Of a stretch of 64,000 bases of DNA, positions 54,115 to 63,500 are shown piece after piece. A model generated the notes under the pieces. It had not been told where the DNA came from and did not search any database. It was given only the letters and a program-made list of their open reading frames with translations. Location: the NCBI GenBank assembly GCA_046049675.1, contig JBJORA010000043.1:1-64000 (forward strand), written 5' to 3'. Both the position numbers and the translations under genes were made by a program. Origin of the DNA: CAIXQW01 sp046049675 (GTDB lineage Bacteria > Bacteroidota > Bacteroidia > Chitinophagales > Chitinophagaceae). The first letter of the stretch is position 1; the number at the start of each line of letters is the position of its first letter.

Positions 54115-55668
54115 CTACTCCACCACCAACTTCTCAACCATTCTTTCACCACCACGAAGCGTAACTTCCACAAAATAAACATCTGGCGACAAGTCTTGCA
54201 AGCGTATGGTATATGTACTTACACTTAAGGTTTGCTTTGCAATTACCGTAGCGCCTTGTACATTATACACACGCAACCCTTGTATTAATTTACCGCTGCT
54301 TTGCACATGTACCTCTGTATATGCAGGGTTGGGCGCTAGGCTGATTGCTGACTTACTTGATAGCATTGTTGGCTTTACTGCTGTGGGGTCGCAAAGGCTG
54401 CTATCTGCACCTAGTATAAAGTAATTGGTGCCGTAGGTGCGTGTAATTAGTTCGCCATTTGGTGTATTAATTTTTTTCAATTTTGCAAGTGGTGCAGCAT
54501 ACTCATTACTATCAATATAATACACAAAGGGCATCTGTTGTGTAACATTCAAATAAATTCTGCTATCATAGCCATAATACATAAATGCAGGCATTATATT
54601 ATTATATGCATTGGTCCAATTAAGCATTTCTGTAAAAGGTGGGTATTGGCCTGGTACAGATAAATCCACTTGCCCAAAGCTGCCCTTGCGCGTTACATAC
54701 AAGTACTTATTATCTGTGCTAAAGGCGGCGCCTATTAAGAAGCTGTCTTGAAAAACATTCGTACCTACATAAAAGCTATCTGGTGGTATGGCAATAAGCC
54801 TCGTATTGCTATACATGCCTGTGCAACGATTAAAATCGGCAAGCATTATTTCTCCTCGTTTTTGATGGCCTACTATTGCAATTTTAGTACCATCAATACT
54901 ATACGTCATAGCAGCACCTCCTGATAGCCAGTAGTCCCAGTTGCAACTACCTAATACGTGTTCGTAGGGTCCCTCTATGCCGCTTGCGCTAATTCTGTAG
55001 TTTAGTAATTTACATTCGCCCCAAGGCCGAAAAGTACACCACCAATCTTTCCCATTAGCATGTCTAATAGCAGTTGCATTATGGTGAAACATCAAACCAC
55101 TTGGCAAATTATATAAAACTTTACGCTTGCTTGTAAGCTGCCATACACCCCCAATACGTTCGATGGTTGCGTACAAAATATCGTCAAAATGCTCCAAAGG
55201 CATAGGCATAGGCACCTGTGCTGTAAGCTTAGCCATCATAGAGTCGCTCATGTGAATCTGTAGCAAATAGTACTTTGTATCACTTACAGGCAATAAGGCC
55301 ATTGAATAGCCAGGAACATTAAGTGCGCTGCGAATACGTAGCAGGTTGCAAGTAGTATCACCATTGGCAATAAAATAATAATTACTATCGTACACCGCAA
55401 TTTCGTTTGATAGAAACTGAATAGTACCATTAGTATCGCAAGCCCATTGTACACCGCGCGCCCATAAGTTAGGATCTGTATTAGTGCTGGGCGTTGCGAA
55501 AATCTGAGGCAAATTTGAGCTGCCGTCAAAACGCAATTCGTAACGGGCATTATCGTCATTACCTAAAGGTGTACGATAGCCGCGCTTGGCTTCTTGGGCT
55601 GATAACCCAAAGCTGGCAAGCAAAATAAATATGCTAGTTACGAATGAGGATTTGGGCAACTTTATCAT
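54115..55668 (-). CDS. Secreted protein with T9SS sorting domain, paralogue 2 of tandem pair
   Basis: 517 residues, the same length as its neighbour at 55748 and roughly 85% identical. Signal peptide (VTSIFILLASFGLSAQ), then a region with propeller-like features (NGKDWWCTFRPWGECKLLNYRI, MTYSIDGTKIAIVGHQKRGEIML, AFSTDNKYLYVTRKG), and a C-terminal T9SS type-A domain (ISLAPNPAYTEVHVQSSGKL, LQDLSPDVYFVEVTLRGGERM). Extracellular or surface location is inferred; function unknown. Its upstream region keeps the tail of another gene (see 55634-55695), a scar of the duplication. Confidence 0.88.
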   Translation of the reverse strand: MIKLPKSSFVTSIFILLASFGLSAQEAKRGYRTPLGNDDNARYELRFDGSSNLPQIFATPSTNTDPNLWARGVQWACDTNGTIQFLSNEIAVYDSNYYFIANGDTTCNLLRIRSALNVPGYSMALLPVSDTKYYLLQIHMSDSMMAKLTAQVPMPMPLEHFDDILYATIERIGGVWQLTSKRKVLYNLPSGLMFHHNATAIRHANGKDWWCTFRPWGECKLLNYRISASGIEGPYEHVLGSCNWDYWLSGGAAMTYSIDGTKIAIVGHQKRGEIMLADFNRCTGMYSNTRLIAIPPDSFYVGTNVFQDSFLIGAAFSTDNKYLYVTRKGSFGQVDLSVPGQYPPFTEMLNWTNAYNNIMPAFMYYGYDSRIYLNVTQQMPFVYYIDSNEYAAPLAKLKKINTPNGELITRTYGTNYFILGADSSLCDPTAVKPTMLSSKSAISLAPNPAYTEVHVQSSGKLIQGLRVYNVQGATVIAKQTLSVSTYTIRLQDLSPDVYFVEVTLRGGERMVEKLVVE

Positions 55669-55695
55669 TATTGGTGTAATTTACGATTACAAAAT
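55634..55695 (-). pseudogene. Vestigial C-terminal tail of the beta-helix gene
   Basis: Minus-strand FVIVNYTNNDKVAQILIRN-stop, almost identical to the last residues of the 57267-60188 protein (FVIVNYTNNDKAAQVLIRN-stop). It has no start codon and overlaps the ATG of paralogue 2 in the same way that the intact gene overlaps paralogue 1. It marks the right edge of the duplicated unit. Confidence 0.85.
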
Positions 55696-55747
55696 TCTCT
55701 TTGTAACGTATACTATAACATTTTTAATGCTTTTTGCAGAGCCTCTT

Positions 55748-57301
55748 CTACTCCACCACCAACCTCTCCACCAATCTTTCACCACCACTAAGCGTAACTT
55801 CTACAAAATACACATCAGGCGATAGGTCTTGCAAGGGTATGGTATATGTACTTACACCTATACTGTGCTTTGCATACACTGCCGCGCCCTGCACATTATA
55901 CACATGCAGACCTTGTATTAATTTACCATTGCTTTGCACATGTACGGCTGTATGTGCAGGGTTGGGCGCAAGGCTGATTGCTGACTTAGTTGATAGCGTT
56001 GTTGGCTTTACTGCTGTAGGATAGCAAAGGCTGCTATCTGCACCTAGTATAAAATAATTTGTACCGTAGGTGCGGGAAATTAGTTCGCCATTTGGTGTAT
56101 TAATTTTTTTCAATTTTGCAAGCGGTGCAGCATACTCGTTACTATCTATGTAGTATACAAAGGGTACCTGTTGTGCGGTATTTAAATATATTCTGCGATC
56201 GTAACCGTAATACATAAGTATTGGTAATAAGTTATTATAGGCATTGGCCCAATTAAGCATTTCTGTAAATGGCGGATATTGGCCAGGCACAGATAGATCT
56301 ACTTGCAAAATACTACCCAGTCGCGATACGTATAAATACCTATTATCTGTACTAAATGCTGCACTTGCTAAAAAACTATCTTGAAAGACATTTGCACCTA
56401 CATAAAAGCTATCTGGAGGTATGGTAATAAGCCTCGTATTGCTGTACATGCCTGTGCAACGATTAAAATCTGCAAGCATTACTTCTCCTCTTTTTTGGTG
56501 GCCCACTATGGCAATCTTGCTACCGTCAAAACTATATGTCATACTAGCAGCATTTGACAGCCAATAATCCCAGTTGCAACTACCTAATACATGTTCATAA
56601 GGGCCTTCTATGCCGCTAGCGCTAATTCTGTAGTTTAGCAATTTACATTCGCCCCATGGCCTGAAGGTACACCACCAATCTTTACCATTGGCATGTCTAA
56701 TAGCCGTTGCATTTTGGTTTACCATCAAGCCACTTGGTAAATTGTATAATACATTACGCTTGCTTGTAAGCTGCCATACACCCCCAATCCGTTCTATAGT
56801 TGCGTACAAAATATCGTCAAAATGCTCCATAGGCATAGGCATAGGTACCTGTGCCGCAAGTTTTGCCATCATAGAGTCGCTCATATATACTTGCAGCAAA
56901 TAGTACTTTGTATCACTAACTGGTAACAATGCCATGGCATAACCTGGCACACCCAGTGCACTTCGAATGCGCAGCAGATTGCAAGTGGTATCACCGTCTG
57001 CTATAAAATTATAATTACTGTCGTACAGTGCTATTTCGTTGGATAAAAACTGTAAGGTGCCGTTGGTATCGCATGCCCATTGTAAGGTGCCGGACCACAA
57101 GTTAGAATTGGTATTATTACTAGGCGTCGCAAAAATCTGAGGCAAGTTAGTACTGCCATCAAAACGCAATTCATAACGTCCGTTTACAATATTGCCTAAA
57201 GGTGTGCGATAGCCGCGCTTAGCTTCTTGGGCTGATATCCCAAAGCTGGAAAGCAAAATAAATATGCTAGTTACGAATAAGTACTTGGGCAGCTTTATCA
57301 T
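55748..57301 (-). CDS. Secreted protein with T9SS sorting domain, paralogue 1 of tandem pair
   Basis: 517 residues with the same domain order as the downstream copy: signal peptide (LLSSFGISAQ), propeller-like middle (FRPWGECKLLNYRISASGI, MTYSFDGSKIAIVGHQKRG, AFSTDNRYLYVSRLGS), Thr/Ser-rich linker and T9SS type-A domain (ISLAPNPAHTAVHVQSNGKL). The ATG at 57301 lies inside the last codons of the upstream gene, overlapping it by 35 nt in another frame, which suggests translational coupling. Function unknown. Confidence 0.88.
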   Translation of the reverse strand: MIKLPKYLFVTSIFILLSSFGISAQEAKRGYRTPLGNIVNGRYELRFDGSTNLPQIFATPSNNTNSNLWSGTLQWACDTNGTLQFLSNEIALYDSNYNFIADGDTTCNLLRIRSALGVPGYAMALLPVSDTKYYLLQVYMSDSMMAKLAAQVPMPMPMEHFDDILYATIERIGGVWQLTSKRNVLYNLPSGLMVNQNATAIRHANGKDWWCTFRPWGECKLLNYRISASGIEGPYEHVLGSCNWDYWLSNAASMTYSFDGSKIAIVGHQKRGEVMLADFNRCTGMYSNTRLITIPPDSFYVGANVFQDSFLASAAFSTDNRYLYVSRLGSILQVDLSVPGQYPPFTEMLNWANAYNNLLPILMYYGYDRRIYLNTAQQVPFVYYIDSNEYAAPLAKLKKINTPNGELISRTYGTNYFILGADSSLCYPTAVKPTTLSTKSAISLAPNPAHTAVHVQSNGKLIQGLHVYNVQGAAVYAKHSIGVSTYTIPLQDLSPDVYFVEVTLSGGERLVERLVVE

Positions 57302-60188
57302 TATTAGTGTAATTGACGATTACAAAATAAGTACCTTGTGGCAAGTTCTCAATATTGAGGTTCGCAGTAATATTGCCTGCATAGAATTGCTTTGACAATA
57401 GTACCTGGCCGTAGGTATTAGTAATTTCAATAGCACTAATTTGCCTACTCGTTGTTGACACATCTATGGTAATGTTGTCAGCAGTACTTGGATTAGGATA
57501 CATCAAAAACTGTGCTGCTGCCTTTTGCTGTTGTTCTTCAAATTGGCTTGCAAGCTCAAGCTCTTTAAGCATAGGGTTTTCTCCGTTTTTGTTTTGTCCC
57601 GCATTGGCAATACAAGCAGGCAAGGTATTAAACACAATGCCTGGTCTGAGTCCGACAAGCAAAGCTTGCGCATCATATACCGATTCGCCATGGCTCAGTG
57701 GGCATTGGTTAGCTAGACTCACTAGACTAGTCATATCCACAGTGCTTAATCCTTCAGATTTCAAGCGCTTGAGCAAAATGCCCTGCATAAATTTTGTGGC
57801 TTGCTCCATGGTAGTAGTTGCATCCATATTTGCCAATGCACTAAGTTTAGTATTGATGTATATATCATAAGCTAATGCGCTCAAGCCACTTTCCGCTCTA
57901 GTTTGAACTGTACTATTGTAATTACGTAGGAGTTCAGCATCAGAATTAGCATAATCGCTGCAAAAAGTAAGCACATCACTATTTGACACCGTTGCTAAAT
58001 CGTCGCTAACATCTTTGTACAGTCTATAGTCAGCATTCTCCTCGCTTTCAGCTTGGTAGTAGGGGTAATCAAGCTCGTCCTCGATGATTTGACGAGCTCT
58101 AGTACTATCTAGCGCTCCGTCAGTACCAAGGGAGTCTTCGCTGCTACTGCTGTCTGCAATCCATTGTTGAATAAGCTGCATTTTGTGTTGGTAATATGCA
58201 CCAGCGCACAAGGGGCCGCCAGGCGGCGAGTTTGTTACACTTGTCACCTGATAGGCGGTTAAGAGTACCCCTGAATTAGCTTGCATAACACCAGTATGGT
58301 TTTTGTAAAAATTCGGACTATTGTTAGATATACTCATTAAGTGCAATGGTCCAAGACTAGTAGTATTATTAAAAAAATTACCTACCCCAAAAGTGCTACC
58401 AGGTCCTGTGCCTACATTACCAAAAGTGCCAGCGGCATCAAAGTAGATGCCATACTGCTGCCAATTAAATGAATTTCCATCCACAAAGTAGGTATTAGCC
58501 AAATTGCTACAGTTGCCCTGCACATGCCAGCCTCTATTAACTTGCCACGTCTTGTTGCAATGTAATAGGCTCTTAAGTAATGATTCTAGTTTAATGCCAG
58601 CAGTGCCAGTAATAGACCTTACTTCTGGCGTGCCAGTTGCGATGTTCTTAATTACGTTTGCCTCTGAGCAAGCAATTAGATTAAAACCATACAATCGCCT
58701 GGCTGCCGCATTATTATATGGCAGAGCAGTTAGGTCAGTTGTATTCATTTCTGCAATATTGTTCCTGATATACAAATCAGGCCCCGCTAGTCGCACAAAT
58801 CGATAACATTCGCCGTTGCGCTCTGGGTTTTCCACCCTATTATTACGAATGATTGTAGCAAAATTGTTACCATTCCAGTTGGGGCTATGTACTAGGTATA
58901 TTCCATAAACACCAACATAGAAATCATTAGGGTTTGCCTCATCAGGTACTAAGTAATCAGGCATTGTCACATCATTATTTGAAACGTTGTAGGTGCTCAA
59001 GTACGTACCTCCCCATACTTGTATCCCCCAAATGCAGTTCCGGATTAAATTGCGTACTATTGTGGCGTTATTATACAGTTGATGTGTAACAACAATTCCA
59101 CTGTGGCAGTTGAATATTGAATTGCGCTGAAAATCAACGCTTGATGCATTAACCATTATCGCTCTATCACATTCAATAATCTCATTATCTGTTGCATGTA
59201 AGTCTAGTTGCGTAGTAGCATTTTGCAATCCAGTAATGTCTTCTGCAGAAATAGCTGCGCCTGGTTTTACAAATTGCCAGAAATTTCCATTGCCACTGTT
59301 ATAATTCATTTTCGGGAAATTTGCGTCGTGTATTTCAGTAAATGTATTTAGTACTATATGCGCTGGTACATTGGTATTTGGTGTTGGCAGATCTTTAAGT
59401 ACATAAACACCAGCATTCATACCACTGAATTGATTACTATAAATATAGATAGGCTTATAATTATTCTTCAATTCAATAGCTACTGTCTTACAAGGATTTG
59501 TAAGGCAAGGGTTCAACATGGGATTACCGTCTATGGTAAAGATGTTATCATAAATTCTATCTTCACCCCATGGCAAAGATGTAGCAACATTTGCATTTTC
59601 CTCACAAAAAATAGCGCGTTGATTATTATTAAAAACATTGCCATGAATTGAGAAGTTAGTGGTATTCTTAACGTACACGCCACCAAGCATGTCGCCCAAA
59701 TAAGAATCTTGTACTATTAAGGTGTGTAGCGTATTAGTGGCATGTATCCCTTCCCACATTTGCTCACATAAGCCTTGTAGTTCACAGTTCTTGATTTTTA
59801 CTGTTAATGCCATCGAAGGTTCTAGCTGTATCATTGAAGCATTAGTAATAAAATACATCTTATGCAGTTGCTCAAATGTAATGTTGCAATCTACACGCAA
59901 TGTGCCTTCAATTACGATATTCTCAGTAGTCGTTAGCGTTGGGTTAGGGCCGAGAGGTATGCCATAGTGGTTCAATAGATCGGTAGTCGTTGGGTTTAGA
60001 AAATAAGAGCCGACACCGGGGCCGACCATGTTCCCGTAGCATTGGGCAATGGCGCGCTGTGAGGCTAAAATAAACAACAGGAAGGCAAGCAAGGTATACC
60101 TTACTTTTCGCCAATGTGCTAGCTTTTGGATGTTAAATGTTTGAATTTGGCACTTGGCCGCTGGTGGTTGGAAGTTTGTAATTTGCAT
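57267..60188 (-). CDS. Secreted right-handed beta-helix protein with T9SS sorting domain
   Basis: 973 residues. An unusually long N-terminus (about 49 residues, with the hydrophobic core LLAFLLFILASQRAIAQ) is the signal peptide. Residues ~80-620 are parallel beta-helix repeats of the NosD/right-handed type, with N-x-I/F-x-N ladders (NNNQRAIFCEENANV, YNNATIVRNLIRNCIWGIQV, FATIIRNNRVENPE). A helical stretch follows (SSSEDSLGTDGALDSTRARQ), then the T9SS type-A domain (FLMYPNPSTADNITIDV, IENLPQGTYFVIVNY). Such proteins are often polysaccharide lyases or adhesins; no catalytic residues are evident. Its 3' end overlaps the next gene. Confidence 0.88.
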   Translation of the reverse strand: MQITNFQPPAAKCQIQTFNIQKLAHWRKVRYTLLAFLLFILASQRAIAQCYGNMVGPGVGSYFLNPTTTDLLNHYGIPLGPNPTLTTTENIVIEGTLRVDCNITFEQLHKMYFITNASMIQLEPSMALTVKIKNCELQGLCEQMWEGIHATNTLHTLIVQDSYLGDMLGGVYVKNTTNFSIHGNVFNNNQRAIFCEENANVATSLPWGEDRIYDNIFTIDGNPMLNPCLTNPCKTVAIELKNNYKPIYIYSNQFSGMNAGVYVLKDLPTPNTNVPAHIVLNTFTEIHDANFPKMNYNSGNGNFWQFVKPGAAISAEDITGLQNATTQLDLHATDNEIIECDRAIMVNASSVDFQRNSIFNCHSGIVVTHQLYNNATIVRNLIRNCIWGIQVWGGTYLSTYNVSNNDVTMPDYLVPDEANPNDFYVGVYGIYLVHSPNWNGNNFATIIRNNRVENPERNGECYRFVRLAGPDLYIRNNIAEMNTTDLTALPYNNAAARRLYGFNLIACSEANVIKNIATGTPEVRSITGTAGIKLESLLKSLLHCNKTWQVNRGWHVQGNCSNLANTYFVDGNSFNWQQYGIYFDAAGTFGNVGTGPGSTFGVGNFFNNTTSLGPLHLMSISNNSPNFYKNHTGVMQANSGVLLTAYQVTSVTNSPPGGPLCAGAYYQHKMQLIQQWIADSSSSEDSLGTDGALDSTRARQIIEDELDYPYYQAESEENADYRLYKDVSDDLATVSNSDVLTFCSDYANSDAELLRNYNSTVQTRAESGLSALAYDIYINTKLSALANMDATTTMEQATKFMQGILLKRLKSEGLSTVDMTSLVSLANQCPLSHGESVYDAQALLVGLRPGIVFNTLPACIANAGQNKNGENPMLKELELASQFEEQQQKAAAQFLMYPNPSTADNITIDVSTTSRQISAIEITNTYGQVLLSKQFYAGNITANLNIENLPQGTYFVIVNYTNNDKAAQVLIRN

Positions 60189-60563
60189 GATTAGGAAAAT
60201 TTAATAATACAAAGATTAACACATTTCTCTTAAGCTGCCAAAAAATTAACAAAGATTCTTGCACCAAAGACTACTTACTTGGATATTGCCACAGCGTAAG
60301 GGTAAACGATACTAAACACAAAAAGTCTATGTATTTTACCCCTGCGACGCCACAGCATTTTGTAGTGTCAAGTGCTGCAATTCCGCTATTGTGCTAGAAA
60401 TTTAATCCAATACTTTCTGGTTACACGAAGGCACTATACCATAGTTTTCTGCATAGGCGCAAGTGTCTCTTGTTCGCTTCATTACGCAATTTACAACTGC
60501 GTGTATACTGCTAGCAACACTATAGCAGATCGTTGCTAAGACGGTAAATATTCTAACTGTAAT
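60189..60563. other. Intergenic region
   Basis: 375 bp between two minus-strand exported-protein genes. I see no ORF with protein-like features, no strong terminator and no exact -33/-7 pair; a TTTG-containing stretch near the right-hand gene start is not at consensus spacing. Confidence 0.4.
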
Positions 60564-63500
60564 CTAGTGCTTCTGCAGCAAGGTTTGTGCATGCCAAGCT
60601 TTTGCATCACTTACCTTAATTGTATAAGTACCGTTTGCAAGTGCAGACAAATCTATCGTGTGCGTATTGCCACCCTGCAATAATGTAAAGTAGTTCGTTA
60701 GTACAAGTTTGCCTGCAATATCATATACATGTATTGTTGCATTGCTGCCACTCATTGCATGCACATCTATCGTCACAATATTTGTTGCGGGATTAGGATA
60801 CACTGCAAGGCTATTTGTATTACTACGTTGCAAAGTAATTGTATTGCTATACTTCTGTAGGCCATTGCTTGTATTTGCAGCAATCCTGTAAGTGTTTGTT
60901 GCTAGAGCATTATTGCGGTAGCTGTACTCGCGCTGTTGCGCTGTATGTGCTACAGTAGCCAATGCTTTGAACTCGCCGTTTTGCAATATTTGTACATCAT
61001 AGTTCACAATATCTTTAGCATTTGCAATGCTCCAACTTAGTTCGTCGGTAGTAGTTGTAGTGCTGCCACTTAACTGCATATCAATAGCCAAGGGTATTGG
61101 CGGCGTAAGGGTATGTAAGTAGAAGGTACTAAAGCTATCAATGGCAATAGTAACTTCCCAATAGTTGTTGAGAACATTCCATGTAACACCTGGTACGTGT
61201 TCAATTGGCAATGTACCTACACCAAGACCACCGCCGCTAAGCTTAAGTACACGCATATTGGCAAACGCTACAATATCGCTTGGCCCAGTAGGCAATAATG
61301 GCCTACTTAATGCTGGCGCTACTAGGTTGTAACCATCAAAATCGGCTTGGGTAAAATATAAGGTAATAAGAGCCGGTCCTTGACTAGATGGTGAAATATC
61401 GAACCATCTTGCACTATAAGGTTCTAGCGCAAATTGAATTGCAGTAGCATTGATGGTAACACAAGTACTTACTGTGCCAAGCACATTGCCGCCTGTAGAA
61501 TCGCTCACAGATGCGATAAGATCGTCGCACGATGCACCGTAGTAACTGATAAAGCTACCGTCAATTTGATTGCTGCTAGCACATGTATTTCCTACTGTGC
61601 TTGTTGCATTAGTTGCTGTAGCATTAGCCAAATTGCCATTACCGAAGTCGGCGATATTGAGCAAACTTGTTGCTATGCAACTATTGGCATTAGTGGCAGT
61701 AATGGTATAATTTGTACTACCTATAATACCATCTATGTCGGATGCGCTTATCGTTATGCCATCTGAAGGACTAAATGTATACGGCGTTGACAAACCACTT
61801 GTAAATGAAATAGAAGCGGAGCCTCCACTTCCAAAACTACAAGGTGTAATATTTGGTATGATTGTAAAGTTAGGCAATGCAGACACTGTTATAGAAATTG
61901 TACTTGTACTTTGGCACCCAGCACTTGAAGTGCCTGTAACTGTATATATACTATTTGAAAAAGACATCGTTGGCACATAGGCTACATTATCTGTAGGTGT
62001 TTCTGATGGGCTAATCCAAGTATATGTTGCAGCACCGCTACCACTTAATAGCAAGGTGTCGCCTAGGCATATTGTAGCATCATTCACATTTGCAATTACT
62101 ATTGGCAAAGCACTTACATATAGGTCTAAAGTAATCAAGCTATCGCAGCCATTTGCACTCATTAAGGTATCGTAGTAGCTGCCTGGCATTGTTTGTGTGA
62201 TACCATTAAATATATATCCGTCACCTTGGCAAATCGTATCGTTGATTATAGCAGAAGAAGTTGGCTTAATGAATAAATTCAAAGTAATAAAACTATCGCA
62301 ACCGTTCGCATTCATCATGGTATCTAAATAAATACCAGCCATTGTTTCTGCAATACCATTAAATGTATAAGTACCTCCTAGGCAAATCGTATCGTTGATC
62401 GTTGTAGCTGAAGTTGGATTAACAACAAGATTCAAAGTAATAAAACTATCGCAGCCGTTGGCATTCATCATCGTATCTAAATACGTACCAGCCATTGTTT
62501 CTGCAATGCCATTAAATGTATAAGTACCACCTTGGCAAATCGTATCGTTAATCGTTGTAGCTGAAGTTGGATTAACAACAAGATTCAACGTAATAAAACT
62601 ATCACAACCGTTGGCATTCATCATGGTATCTAAATAAGTACCAGCCATTGTTTCTGTAATACCATTAAATGTATAATTAGCGCCTTGGCAAATCGTATCG
62701 TTGATAGTTGTAGCAGAAGTTGGCTTAACAAATAAATTCAAAGTAATAAAACTATCGCAGCCATTGGCATTCATCATCGTATCTAAATAAGTACCAGCCA
62801 TTGTTTCTGCAATGCCATTAAATGTATAAGTAGCACCTTGGCAAATCGTATCGTTGATTACTGTAGCAGATGTAGGATTAACAACAAGATTCAAAGTAAC
62901 AAAACTATCGCAGCCATTGGCATTCATCATGGTATCTAAATAAGTACCAGCCATTGTTTCTGCAATACCATTAAATGTATAAGTAGCACCTTGGCAAATT
63001 GTATCGTTGATTGTCGTGGCTGAAGTAGGATTAATTGCAAGGTCAATAATGGCCAAACTATCGCAGCCACCAGCATTAACTAAGATAGCAGTATCTAAGC
63101 CAGGTGTAGATATCGTAATACCATTCCAAGCAAATGGCAGCGCTGCTGCACATACTGCCGAATCTGTAGTAGACATGGTTGTAAGGCAAGGGTTTACAAT
63201 AAACTGGATATTGGCGTTTACGCAATTACAAGTAGGACTTGGATCGCACAATGTGTAAGGCAATACTGCTGTACCAGAGTAGTTAAGCGCAGGATCAAAT
63301 GTTACTTCTGCAGTGGTGGCATTCAATGTCCACACACCTTGTGCATTAGTAAAACTTGTTTGTAGTCCAATAGTAGCAATATCTAAATCTAGTGTAAACT
63401 GACCCGCACCATTAACAGGCGCAGTAGGATTGGCATTGCTATCGCGGTCGTTCGTTAAAATATTTACGACACCATTAGCACCATTATATGCTAGCGTGGC

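Noticed and set aside
53931..54164. 77-codon plus-strand ORF between convergent genes
   Set aside because: It begins inside the dispersed repeat, runs into the end of the neighbouring gene and has no recognisable protein features.
62115..63032. Non-coding satellite or CRISPR-like repeats
   Set aside because: The 153-bp period is an exact multiple of three and the repeats are in frame within a long exported-protein gene.
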